From positions 1 through 64,000 of the forward strand of contig NZ_JAAMFJ010000007.1 in NCBI RefSeq assembly GCF_018437235.1: a DNA stretch of 64,000 nucleotides, given 5' to 3'. The notes under the pieces are model-generated. The model ran no database searches, was not told the origin of the DNA, and was given only the letters and a program-made list of their open reading frames with translations. Origin of the DNA: Fructobacillus papyrifericola (GTDB taxonomy: Bacteria > Bacillota > Bacilli > Lactobacillales > Lactobacillaceae). Positions 39,152 to 47,394 of the stretch are shown here, piece after piece. A program made the position numbers and the translations under genes. Position 1 is the first letter of the stretch, and each line of letters starts with the position of its first letter.

Positions 39152-40093
39152 ATGACGAGTCGTAATGAATGGGAAGAGTACTTTGAACTAGTGAACGACC
39201 GAAAGCCTAGTGCGGATGAAATTGCTGCTGCCTTGCAGCGCGGTGAATTCGCAGAAGGAACCGGTCAAGAAAACTTTGATCAGCGTGCCCATGAAGACGC
39301 AAGAAAAGCAGAAGAACGTGTTTCAGAAGGTGCGGAACGTGCGAAGGAACAAGCCAACGTTGCCTTCAACTCAGCTAAGAAGCATGCGGGTAATTACTTT
39401 GCCTGGTTTAAGAACCGGGCTTTGCACCCAACCAACTATATTAATGAGGAAGAACCAAATAAGCTTTACCTTTGGTTGAGCTTTGCCTTTACCTCAATTC
39501 TGTCTGCTGGTATTTTCTGGAATGTCATTCGTCGAATTTTCGACGCCTTCTACAACTATATGACGAGCGAATATAGCCGGTCAGACGCTCAAAACGTTTC
39601 AAACTTGGCCGGTCGTGTTTTGCCTTCCGCCTTCTTTGACTTTTTGATTGCCTTTGTCATTCTTTTCTTGGCATCATTGGCTGGTTTGGCCTTGGCATCA
39701 CGTGGGAAGGAATCCTTTAAGGCCTTGACCTTGAAGTACTTGACCTTCCAACCAACGGCCATGATCTTTGCCATTCTTGGTTTTCTTTATTCATTTGTGG
39801 CTTCGATTCCAAGTATTAACAACATTAACGATATCGAATCAGCTATTCAAGGAATCGCTGTAAACGTTGGTATTTTAGTTGTTTTGCCTTTGTTGGCAGT
39901 CGCAGTCACGACGATTGCTGCCACTTACTTCGTTCAAATTTACCGTCAAAATGATCAGAAGTTTGACTTGATTTGGTGGCAGATGATTCAAGCCGTTATC
40001 ACGGGTCTTGTGATTTACATCGGCTATGCAGTCATCGTTGCCCCAATGTTTAAGTCACTGATTTCGACATTGATGAGCGGTTCAAACTTCTAA
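39152..40093 (+). CDS. membrane protein with N-terminal W..F..N.R.PS motif
   Basis: 313 residues, function unknown; similar in design to small Lactobacillales membrane proteins annotated with a DUF6574-like domain (uncertain). The soluble N-terminus has a helical motif (NEWEEYFELVNDRKPSADEI) and an Ala/Glu/Lys-rich coiled segment (~45-85). About five hydrophobic segments follow (~105-300). SD AAAGGAG. It is 10 bp upstream of a gene with the same N-terminal motif, so the two probably act together at the membrane. Confidence 0.6.
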   Translation: MTSRNEWEEYFELVNDRKPSADEIAAALQRGEFAEGTGQENFDQRAHEDARKAEERVSEGAERAKEQANVAFNSAKKHAGNYFAWFKNRALHPTNYINEEEPNKLYLWLSFAFTSILSAGIFWNVIRRIFDAFYNYMTSEYSRSDAQNVSNLAGRVLPSAFFDFLIAFVILFLASLAGLALASRGKESFKALTLKYLTFQPTAMIFAILGFLYSFVASIPSINNINDIESAIQGIAVNVGILVVLPLLAVAVTTIAATYFVQIYRQNDQKFDLIWWQMIQAVITGLVIYIGYAVIVAPMFKSLISTLMSGSNF

Positions 40094-40103
40094 GGGGGCG
40101 TCT

Positions 40104-41474
40104 ATGAACCAGCAAGAATGGCGAGATGCCTTTAAAAAGGCGAATGGTCGCGAACCATCGCTTGAAGAGTTTAAGCAGGCAAAGGCAAAGAGTTTTGCTC
40201 TTGGGAATTCTGCTGAAAGTGCGCAAAACGAACTGAAGAATTGGGTTCGTCAATTCGAATCGGACTACAACCGTAAGCCATCATTACAAGAGGTGAAAGA
40301 ACGACGGTTTATTCCAGCAAACGATGGCCAAACGGTCCAAGGAACCAGTGCAAGCAATCAGTCATCTGCTGCAAGAGCTCAAGGTGCAACACCACACCGT
40401 CAACGAAAAAATGGTAAGAAGAAGCATCGCAGTATTTGGGCTTTGGTGATTGTCCTTGTCCTCCTCATTGCCGGTTTCCTCTTTGGACAAAACTATTATT
40501 CCTATGATGCTTCGATGGACCGTGCCGCTTCAATGCTAAAGCGGCACAACCTCGATCAATACAGCCACCAGATTGTTTGGTCTGATTCAAAGGATACGCT
40601 GTCGGGTAGTGAAGCAACGCCGATTGCAAATTGGATGTCGGAAGGTTTCACCAAGCAGAGCATTAAGAAGCTTTTGGCTAACAATAACTATGGATTGACC
40701 TTGCAGAAGACGGGAACCAAGTTCTTCTTCTTTAACGACTACAAGGTGGTCGCCACTCCTGTGACGATGAAAATTTCAACTTCCGACTCTGGTTTGACGG
40801 TTAAGGTCAATGATAAAGTCGTTGATAACGATTCCGATGAGGATAGCGACATTACCGTTAAGCACCAGGCGCCTGGTTTGTATGACATCACCGCTACTGG
40901 TACATCAGATGGCGACAAGGTGAAGGCTAACTATCGAAATATTCTTGGCTATGAACGTGTCGTGGATATTGACTTGAACGCGAAGAAGCTTTCTTCCTCT
41001 TCGTCGTCATCGAAGAGTAAGCTATCAAAGGACGAAGCAAGCACCTTGATTCAATCAATGGCGGATTTGATGTCAGCCAAGGGGGCTTCCTCGAATTCCG
41101 ACTACAATAGTTCGGTTGATGCCGATGACGTCTTTGTTGACGGTTCGGATAACAAGGCTTACACCGACTTTTCACAGATGATTGACAACAACAAGACCAA
41201 GTCAAAGCGGGTGGCCGATTCCGTTGCCTTTAACTCGCCAGACGTTCAAGATGTTTCGTCAACTGGTCAGAACAAAGCCGATGTGACCTTCAAGATTTCC
41301 GAAGTCTTCCACTATACCGAAGATACCGATCCTGACAACCATACTTCCGGTGACTTGACACAGGTATACCTGCTAAAAGCACACGTCAAGTATGACAAGG
41401 ATTCTTCGAAGTGGTTGATCGATAGTATTGATTCCGATCAGAAGAAGTTGTCAGAACAAGACAACACGAAGTAA
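40104..41474 (+). CDS. TcaA-like membrane-anchored protein
   Basis: 456 residues. The cytoplasmic N-terminus has two copies of the motif seen in the preceding protein (QEWRDAFKKANGREPSLEEF and WVRQFESDYNRKPSLQEV). A basic stretch and one membrane helix (~112-130, IWALVIVLVLLIAGFLFG) follow, then a large extracellular part with a Ser-rich linker (~297-305) and an NTF2-like C-terminal region. The layout resembles TcaA-family proteins linked to cell-envelope stress; that assignment is tentative. Transcribed with the 39152 gene. Confidence 0.6.
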   Translation: MNQQEWRDAFKKANGREPSLEEFKQAKAKSFALGNSAESAQNELKNWVRQFESDYNRKPSLQEVKERRFIPANDGQTVQGTSASNQSSAARAQGATPHRQRKNGKKKHRSIWALVIVLVLLIAGFLFGQNYYSYDASMDRAASMLKRHNLDQYSHQIVWSDSKDTLSGSEATPIANWMSEGFTKQSIKKLLANNNYGLTLQKTGTKFFFFNDYKVVATPVTMKISTSDSGLTVKVNDKVVDNDSDEDSDITVKHQAPGLYDITATGTSDGDKVKANYRNILGYERVVDIDLNAKKLSSSSSSSKSKLSKDEASTLIQSMADLMSAKGASSNSDYNSSVDADDVFVDGSDNKAYTDFSQMIDNNKTKSKRVADSVAFNSPDVQDVSSTGQNKADVTFKISEVFHYTEDTDPDNHTSGDLTQVYLLKAHVKYDKDSSKWLIDSIDSDQKKLSEQDNTK

Positions 41475-41487
41475 TTGATTACGTTAC

Positions 41488-41514
41488 AAAAAGTCCGCAT
41501 TTGCGGGCTTTTTT
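41488..41514 (+). terminator. terminator after the TcaA-like gene
   Basis: Nearly identical to the rpsI terminator: AAAAAG-CCGC-ATTT-GCGG-CTTTTTT. Confidence 0.85.
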
Positions 41515-41631
41515 GTTTTCTTAAAAAGTCGTCTGTACTCGTGAAAACCTTTCCTTCCAATCGTTTTTGACAAGGAATGACATTAGCGGGAAAATAGGGC
41601 AAGAGAAGGACCGGTTTTAATAAGCGGGCCT

Positions 41632-41655
41632 GGGTCCAAGCGCGAGCTTGGATCG
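41632..41655 (+). repeat. GNRA hairpin in the second adhesin leader
   Basis: GTCCAAGC-GCGA-GCTTGGAT: 8-bp stem with a GCGA tetraloop, about 27 bp before the start region. Possibly an mRNA-stabilising or regulatory structure. Confidence 0.5.
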
Positions 41656-41695
41656 ACTACTTTTTGAGGAGAGAAGGATTCATGGATGAGAAGAA

Positions 41696-43102
41696 GTGGA
41701 CGAGTCGAATCGAACGGGCTTCAGAGAACAAAGGCCGCTTGAAGAAGCGTTTTTGGCTGCTGCCAATGTGACTTTACTGATCTTTTTTGGCTTAAATGTT
41801 TTGACCTTTGAGACAAATAATGAAAATGAGTTTCAAAACTTTCACCGGGGCAACGGTTCGGCCGCTGCTTCGGCCGTTTTGAATCCCAAGGACTATATTA
41901 CCAGCATCTCCCTTTCGGATAGCTCCCATCCCGGTAGCAGCCAGTACGGGGTCTATGATAACCTGCAGGCCATTTGGAACTTTGCGGTGCCGGATGACGC
42001 TCAGCTTTCAGCTGGTGATACGCTGACCATTCCGATTCCCGATCAGTTAGCGGTCCTGACTGATGATAATTTCAATATCAAGTCCACGGCCGGCAATATC
42101 TTCGCTGCCGTTCACGTGGACAAGGATGCCAGGACGGTCGTGGTGACTTTTAACGACTATACCGCCCAGGCCATTAAGACCCACACGGTGACCGGTAAGT
42201 TGAAGTTGCCGCTGACCTTCCAGAGTGGCAAGATTCAGCCTGGTAAAGACAACGTGATTCCTTGGGGCATTGGCGATTTGAAGACGGTCGTTAACGTTGC
42301 GCCGTCAAGCAACATCACCAAGTCCGAGCAAATCTTCAAATGGTCTTGGTTTGACCCCGAAGACAAGGACCTAATTCACTGGCGGATTCGTCTGAACGCC
42401 CTGTCGGACTTAGACATTCAAAACGGGGTGATTAGCGATCAGGTCTTGAGTAACCACCAGATTGTTTCACCAATCACAGCTAACTACGCGACCTTTACCG
42501 ACGTGAACCACTACACGCTGGGAGCGGCCATTCCGGCTAGTCAGATTCATCAGACCTCCGGCAACGACTTTACCGTCGACGTGGGGAACACGCACAGTTC
42601 GGTCGTTGTTGGCTATGGCACGCGTATTACCGATGGCGAAGACTCGCCATCATACGGGAACACGGCCAAGTACACGGCCAGCAACCTGCCCGGTGATTCG
42701 ATTACCGTTTGGCAGGGGCTGACCAATGGCTCTGGTTCGGCTAATTCTGGTAACCGGCCAACGCCGCAGCCAAATCCAAATCCTGACCCAAATCCAAACC
42801 CACAGCCGGATCCAAATCCGACACCTAACCCTAGTCCCAACAAGGGCGGCAATGACCAGCCCAAGGATAAGGGGGACAAGAAGGGTTCTGACCAGCCGGC
42901 GAAGGGAGCATCGAATAGTGACGATAACCAAGCCAAGGCGCCTGCACAAAGTGTCACAGCCGACTCCGTTGCTTCGGCCTTCCGGATTGGCAAGCCATTG
43001 CCCGAGACCGCCCAGGTCGTCGGCAAAAAGCTGCCCGTGCTTTTGGGACTGGCCACGGTGATGACCGTCGCTCTCAGCTGGTACTTCAGCAAGAAAAAAT
43101 AA
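41696..43102 (+). CDS. LPXTG-type adhesin with damaged 5' end
   Basis: Surface protein paralogous to the adhesin at 36388. Ig-like adhesion region beginning ITSISLSDSSHPGSSQYGVY, WSWFDPEDKDLIHWRIRLN in the second half, an Asn-Pro repeat stalk (PNPNPDPNPNPQPDPNP), and the C-terminal sorting signal LPETA with hydrophobic segment and KKK. The open frame begins at a GTG (41696) without its own SD. The real start appears to be ATG 41682 (AGGAGAGAAGG upstream; MDEKKWTSRIERASENKGRL), which is out of frame by one base. A one-base loss in the T5 run at 41750-41754 explains it: a sixth T would give KKRFLAAANVTLLIFF, a good signal peptide. So it is either a recent pseudogene or switched by slippage. Confidence 0.75.
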   Translation: MDESNRTGFREQRPLEEAFLAAANVTLLIFFGLNVLTFETNNENEFQNFHRGNGSAAASAVLNPKDYITSISLSDSSHPGSSQYGVYDNLQAIWNFAVPDDAQLSAGDTLTIPIPDQLAVLTDDNFNIKSTAGNIFAAVHVDKDARTVVVTFNDYTAQAIKTHTVTGKLKLPLTFQSGKIQPGKDNVIPWGIGDLKTVVNVAPSSNITKSEQIFKWSWFDPEDKDLIHWRIRLNALSDLDIQNGVISDQVLSNHQIVSPITANYATFTDVNHYTLGAAIPASQIHQTSGNDFTVDVGNTHSSVVVGYGTRITDGEDSPSYGNTAKYTASNLPGDSITVWQGLTNGSGSANSGNRPTPQPNPNPDPNPNPQPDPNPTPNPSPNKGGNDQPKDKGDKKGSDQPAKGASNSDDNQAKAPAQSVTADSVASAFRIGKPLPETAQVVGKKLPVLLGLATVMTVALSWYFSKKK

Positions 43103-43108
43103 GTAAGT

Positions 43109-43134
43109 AAAAAAGCAGCCACTTGGCTGTTTTT
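43109..43134 (+). terminator. terminator after the second adhesin
   Basis: AAAAAGCAGCC-ACTT-GGCTGTTTTT hairpin. Confidence 0.8.
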
Positions 43135-43275
43135 CTTTTGGCCTCAGGGGGTTGGCAAAGTCGTAAGTAAGAGTCGCAGACAGACGGCAACAGGCACCAG
43201 CCGCTTCTGCCCCAGTCACTGCCAATTCATGGTAAACTGAATTATCATTAAAAATCATAACCAAGGAAGAAAAAC

Positions 43276-43404
43276 ATGGCATTCATTAACAAGGTTATCA
43301 ACGCATTTAAGCAAATCCGTCCCCGCACCTGGCTGATCGTGGCCATCTTGATTCTGGCCATCATCGCCATTGCCCCATCAGCCTTTCAGGGACTGGAACG
43401 CTAA
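43276..43404 (+). CDS. small single-span membrane peptide, 42 aa
   Basis: MAFINKVINAFKQIRPRTW, then a hydrophobic helix (LIVAILILAIIAIAP) and the end SAFQGLER. AAGGAAG lies 8 nt before the ATG and a terminator-like hairpin follows 11 bp after the stop. The size and single helix recall membrane-active toxins or regulators, but there is no sequence match I can name. It borders the tandem-repeat region. Confidence 0.65.
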   Translation: MAFINKVINAFKQIRPRTWLIVAILILAIIAIAPSAFQGLER

Positions 43405-43414
43405 AGTCAAAAAA

Positions 43415-43447
43415 GAAGCGAGTAGCTTGCGCTGCTGGCTTTTTTTA
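43415..43447 (+). terminator. terminator after the 42-aa peptide
   Basis: AGCGAGTAGC/GCTGCTGGCT stem with one mismatch and a TTGC... loop, then seven T. Confidence 0.7.
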
Positions 43448-43581
43448 TTAGGATTAGCCAGAAAGCTGTCGATAACTCGGTCGATAAGTGCACGAATTCC
43501 ACACAGCCTGTCGATAAGTAGAAAAGGGATTGTTGAAAAGCTAGCGACTTTCAAGGTTTTTGGCAGGACGAACCGTTCATT

Positions 43582-43767
43582 ATTGAAAAAAGAGCGAAAT
43601 TTCAAGAAAGAACGTTCGAAATCAATTATTTATTGAAAAAACGGCCAAATTTCAATAAAGAGCGTTCGAAATCAATTATTTATTGAAAAAATGGCGAAAT
43701 TTCAGGAAAGAACATACGGAACCGATTATTTACTGAAATAATGGCTAAATTTCAATTAAAAGCAGAC
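43582..43767. repeat. tandem repeat, 50-bp unit, 3.7 copies
   Basis: Units start at 43582, 43632, 43682 and 43732 (last one partial). Each has ATTGAAAAAA, a variable 4-5 bp, AAATTTCA, then a second part containing GAACGTTCGAAAT and ending ATTATTT. ATTGAAA...TTTCAAT gives every unit an imperfect palindrome. A degenerate earlier unit may lie at 43532-43581. The whole 50 bp is repeated, so there are no CRISPR-like spacers. Confidence 0.85.
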
Positions 43768-43807
43768 AATGAATTTCATAAAGTATTCAGGTCAAGTAAT
43801 CGGGTGT

Positions 43808-43843
43808 AAAAAAAGGGAAGAATCATCAGATCCTTCCTTTTTT
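43808..43843 (+). terminator. terminator after the tandem repeats
   Basis: AAAAAAAGGGAAG/CCTTCCTTTTTT hairpin with no gene before it, which suggests that the repeat region is transcribed. Confidence 0.65.
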
Positions 43844-44086
43844 GATACCGTAATTTAAAGTTTTCACAAAACATTTCTTTCAAAATGACAAAATATAGGA
43901 AACACTGTAATACCGATTTGCTTCGAAAATCCATAACATAAACCGTTAAAAGTCAGTATTCAAGCCGTTTATCGGCAAAGATTAAAAATAGCTAGCCAAT
44001 GAAACGCTGAAACAATGAGTCTAACTTAGAAAATTAACGGTAAGCAAATTGTAATTTTGCTGTATCTTTCACAAGTATCTTTGTGA

Positions 44087-44092
44087 TATTAT
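44087..44092 (+). promoter_or_regulatory. promoter of the small RNA at 44099
   Basis: TATTAT with TGA directly in front (extended -10). The -35 region is weak. Confidence 0.45.
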
Positions 44093-44098
44093 GAATAT

Positions 44099-44216
44099 GC
44101 ATAATGATAAGCAGCAAGTTGGAGCTTGTCCTCAAGTTATGCACGAAGTCTTTTTTCTGTTATCGATTTCATCTCGACCCAACTTGCATCCTCAACCTCG
44201 GTTGGGGCTTTTTTTT
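44099..44216 (+). ncRNA. candidate small RNA, ~118 nt
   Basis: Perfect 9-bp closing helix GCAAGTTGG (44114-44122)/CCAACTTGC (44179-44187) with an inner CTTG-TCCT-CAAG hairpin, followed by a strong terminator CCTCAACC/GGTTGGGG and eight T. An extended -10 stands just upstream. No open frame of note. Not recognised as SRP RNA, 6S RNA or tmRNA. The next gene starts 95 bp later with its own promoter-like TGGTAGAAT, so this is probably an independent RNA. Confidence 0.6.
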
Positions 44217-44310
44217 ATGCTTTCAGAACATAAGTATAACAATTTGTGACTGGCTAAACGTTTATAACCAATAGTGGTAGAATGAAACTAATCTATATGA
44301 GGAGAATGTT

Positions 44311-45543
44311 ATGAATCAATCAGATGAATTGTTGAATCAAGTTCAAAATGAGATGAAATGTGTCGTTTCATATCAAAGCGGATTGTTGGCGCTTAAAGAC
44401 ATGAAGGCGCAACTAAATAGTTCAGAAGAATATGCTAGACAAATTGGTTCAAAGCAGCATAAGCTGGCCAAAAAGTTAGCAAATGTAACAGGAAAACTTG
44501 AGAATAAAGATCAGTTTAAAAGTAATTTGTTGGCGGAAAATAGTCATGCTGGAATTGATCAGTACAGGCCGAAAATAAAAAAGGATAATGCTTCAATTCC
44601 AGTTCAAGTGTTCATTTTAGACTTTTTAATTTTGATGATTTCGGTTTTGTTGTCATTTGTTTTTGGTTCATTCAAAGCAACAGCAATGCAATTAGTAACT
44701 GGTGATTCTTCACAGACTCTTTTGAACGCGGCTTCCATTGCACCATTTGTGGCGATTTTCTTTATAATTTTTAGGCATAAATATCCAAAGGAAGTACACC
44801 GCAACAACATGTTTTTGAATCGTAAGTTATTGGTTCGACTGTTCTGTGTGCTTCAAATAATTGCTGGATTCATTATTCCAACTGTAATGATTCGAAACTT
44901 TGGGAATGTTCAACCTGCGATTGCAATTTTATTTCCAATTTTATTAATTGCCAGTTTCATTATCACTGTTCCAATTTTTGGTAAAATTGCAAAAAAATAT
45001 AATAGTCGTTTTGTACAGGAACAAAACAAACATGATGCAGTTGTCTTCAATAAAGGCCTTAAAAAACTGGAAGAAGAACAAAGTGAACTGCAAAGTGAAA
45101 ATAATTGGTTGTTGTCTGTTGTTAATGACGTGGATAATAGTATTGCCCAAATGAAGAATGTTCAATTACCTGCTGCCGAAAAGGAAGTTCAACGATTGCA
45201 TGATGCGCTTCCAGGAAAAATTAAAGTTCCCGACAGGTATTTATACGATGTCTTGTATTATCAGTATTTAGTTGAAATTGTTAAAAGTGATCAAGCTAAA
45301 GAAATTGGTGAAGCACATCGCATAGCGACTGATCGTTGGACTGAGCAGGTACATCACAATGAAAACCATAAGGATGCAGAAACAATTAAGGATCTTGTAA
45401 GTAAACAAATGGATAAACAAGACGTTGCATTAGAAGGAATTATGAAGGAATTTTGGCAATTAAACACAAGTGTTCAAAGTGGATTTAGCGACGCTAGTGA
45501 TCGTATGAGGGATGTTGAAGATGCCATCAATGGACGCGATTAA
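44311..45543 (+). CDS. membrane protein with coiled-coil ends, unknown
   Basis: 410 residues, family not recognised. An N-terminal helical part (~1-90) is followed by four hydrophobic segments (~98-120, ~132-152, ~170-190, ~198-222). A long Glu/Gln/Lys-rich coiled-coil region comes next (~225-300), then a cytoplasmic-looking C-terminus rich in charged residues. GAGGAG precedes the ATG. The gene is distinctly more AT-rich than the ribosomal and groESL genes, which suggests acquisition. It is flanked by its own promoter and terminator. Confidence 0.6.
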   Translation: MNQSDELLNQVQNEMKCVVSYQSGLLALKDMKAQLNSSEEYARQIGSKQHKLAKKLANVTGKLENKDQFKSNLLAENSHAGIDQYRPKIKKDNASIPVQVFILDFLILMISVLLSFVFGSFKATAMQLVTGDSSQTLLNAASIAPFVAIFFIIFRHKYPKEVHRNNMFLNRKLLVRLFCVLQIIAGFIIPTVMIRNFGNVQPAIAILFPILLIASFIITVPIFGKIAKKYNSRFVQEQNKHDAVVFNKGLKKLEEEQSELQSENNWLLSVVNDVDNSIAQMKNVQLPAAEKEVQRLHDALPGKIKVPDRYLYDVLYYQYLVEIVKSDQAKEIGEAHRIATDRWTEQVHHNENHKDAETIKDLVSKQMDKQDVALEGIMKEFWQLNTSVQSGFSDASDRMRDVEDAINGRD

Positions 45544-45557
45544 TCTTGTATTTTAAT

Positions 45558-45591
45558 TAAAAAAGGCCACACCATAAGGTGTGGCCTTTTT
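45558..45591. terminator. bidirectional terminator
   Basis: AAAAAGGCCACACC-ATAA-GGTGTGGCCTTTTT, perfect 14-bp arms between two convergent genes. Confidence 0.9.
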
Positions 45592-45603
45592 ATCCATTCA
45601 AAA

Positions 45604-46614
45604 TCAATCTTCAATAATGGCTTCCATTTGCTTTAATTTATCACTGTTCTTGTACTGCTTGTAAAGGGCAGAGAGCGAAGCGGTACCAACCACTTTCCCC
45701 TTCCGAATCTCTTCAGATTCACCACCGGTACGAGTTCCTTCAACACGATAAGTCACGGTATCACCGTCAATGGTATAAACACCCATGGTATCGGCACGGT
45801 TATTGTCCTGAATGTCTTGTGGCACATTCTGCAAGCGCAAAACTTGTTCATCGGGGTGGCCGTCATTTGGTACGATCTTTACACCGTTGAAAGTCGAGTC
45901 GACATCCTCAAAGTTCATCTTCATAATGGTGGTGTGCAATTTTCCGGACAACATCATATCGACATTGGTTTCCCCATAATCCGAGTGGAACTTGTCTGGC
46001 ATGCCAAGCAGTACGAGTGCCTGCTTTTCCTTCGTTGAAAGCTTGTCAACCGATGCGGCTTGAGCAGCATCAGCCTGACTTTGCTTGTAGAAGACGGCAT
46101 CGTCACTGACTTGTTGACCATAATAAATGCGGTCAACGCTATCATTCGTTGTTCCTTCGAGTTTGGTACCCTTAGGAATGAAGTAGGTATCAACAGCTCC
46201 AGAAGGACCTATATCGTCAGTGTTCTTTGGTCCAATAAAGCTTTTTAACATGCCATCTTTTTCTTCAGCTCCGTGGATTGAACCAACTGATTTGATGTAG
46301 ACCATTTGATCAGTTGTTGTCTGTCCAGAATAAGTGGCCGACACCAACCCATTCTTATCAAAGGTAAAGCTGTCACCTTTGCTATTCTTCCAAGTACCTT
46401 CCACTGATGAAAAGTCACCCTTTGAGATGGCCGTTAAATCCATCCCAGTGGCTTTCTTATCCGACGTAGCAGACTTCTTTGTCTTGGTCACCGTAGCCGT
46501 TGTTTTGTTCCCATTATGGTGCGACTGACCGGCCGCATAACCAAATGATGCACCACCGATCACCACCACAGCACCAACGGCTGCAATGGCAATCTTACTA
46601 GCTTTCGTAAGCAT
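45604..46614 (-). CDS. secreted or membrane-anchored protein with DUF6287-like domain
   Basis: 336 residues. An N-terminal export/anchor helix (MLTKASKIAIAAVGAVVVIGG) and a Thr/Lys/Ser-rich linker (~30-55) precede MDLTAISKGDFSSVEGTWKN, which resembles the DUF6287 domain of lactic acid bacteria. The remaining ~240 residues are not recognised. Start at 46614 is chosen for GGAGAGG close upstream; an ATG at 46626 would add four residues. A minus-strand TATACT lies near 46688-46693. Confidence 0.6.
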   Translation of the reverse strand: MLTKASKIAIAAVGAVVVIGGASFGYAAGQSHHNGNKTTATVTKTKKSATSDKKATGMDLTAISKGDFSSVEGTWKNSKGDSFTFDKNGLVSATYSGQTTTDQMVYIKSVGSIHGAEEKDGMLKSFIGPKNTDDIGPSGAVDTYFIPKGTKLEGTTNDSVDRIYYGQQVSDDAVFYKQSQADAAQAASVDKLSTKEKQALVLLGMPDKFHSDYGETNVDMMLSGKLHTTIMKMNFEDVDSTFNGVKIVPNDGHPDEQVLRLQNVPQDIQDNNRADTMGVYTIDGDTVTYRVEGTRTGGESEEIRKGKVVGTASLSALYKQYKNSDKLKQMEAIIED

Positions 46615-46847
46615 TTTCCTCTCCATTTCTTCAATTCAACATCAAATCTGGCAGGAAAAGTAAGCAAACTTGCTCCTTCTGTCGTGAATAGTATAACACT
46701 CTACGTTTTTGGCTGAAAAAGTCGCACCCAACCGTCAAGACGTGGACCAGCGATTCCAATCGCAGTCAATCAAAGAGATGTCGTCGGGCAACAAGCTCGC
46801 AACAATGTTTTTATACAATAAAACTAACTATCGAGGAGGACAAATAC

Positions 46848-47075
46848 ATGATGCATTACTTTGGCCCTGGCGCCGATATCTGGTGGGAGCGCGCAAAAGA
46901 ACGCTACCAGCAAAAGTTCCACCAAAACTTTCCAACCCTAAACAGCACATTTGACCGACTCAAATCAGCAAAAGACGGCTGCATCACCGCCCGCCGCATG
47001 CGCTTCATCTACCACCTCATCTTCTTCATGCCCAAACCCTTCAAAGAAGAATTTGAAGATGGGATGATGTTTTAA
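46848..47075 (+). CDS. hypothetical protein, 75 aa
   Basis: Not recognised. Aromatic and basic (MMHYFGPGADIWWERAKERY...), no membrane segment, single Cys. GAGGAGG lies 9 nt before the ATG, and TATACAAT upstream could be its -10. A weak hairpin (AAATAGGC/GCCTATTT, 47078-47109) follows. Confidence 0.55.
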   Translation: MMHYFGPGADIWWERAKERYQQKFHQNFPTLNSTFDRLKSAKDGCITARRMRFIYHLIFFMPKPFKEEFEDGMMF

Positions 47076-47110
47076 AAAAATAGGCCTCAATCGTAGTTGC
47101 AGCCTATTTA

Positions 47111-47394
47111 AATAATTCAATTCCAGTTTATTAAATTGTTGATAACGTGCTTGAATTGAGAAAGTACGGACATTTATTAGATTCAATATGAAGTATCATA
47201 GCATCTGAAAACTGAGCGCTAAATTAAACTAAGAATATTGATAGAAATAATGGAAGATACGGAAGTATTGTTATAAATGTATTTTTAAAATATTTTTTCA
47301 GCAGTCGTGTTATCTTGTTGCGTGCTTTTACCATGTTAAGCTGGTCTTTGAAGTTGGAATGAGAAGAGAAATAGAGGCAACACCATGTATAAAC
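47111..47394. other. intergenic stretch without recognised feature
   Basis: About 280 bp of AT-rich DNA between the 75-aa gene and the end of abiH. I see no gene, clear terminator or promoter. Confidence 0.5.

Larger units (their letters stand above)
43448..44098. other. noncoding AT-rich stretch
   Basis: No credible gene in ~650 bp. It contains three GTCGATAA words (43468-43520), the 50-bp tandem repeats (43582-43767), a terminator (43808-43843) and otherwise featureless AT-rich DNA to the next promoter. Confidence 0.7.

Noticed and set aside
42613-43282. Long minus-strand open frames opposite the second adhesin
   Set aside because: They are shadows of the Asn-Pro repeat and other biased codons of the adhesin; no start signals.
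43370-43636. Open frame of 88 codons over the terminator and repeats
   Set aside because: No SD, covers a terminator and repeat DNA, composition not protein-like.
43582-43767. CRISPR array
   Set aside because: The full 50-bp unit repeats; there are no unique spacers of constant length and no cas genes.
46709-46954. Plus-strand open frame upstream of the 75-aa gene
   Set aside because: No SD; it overlaps the better supported gene at 46848 in another frame.
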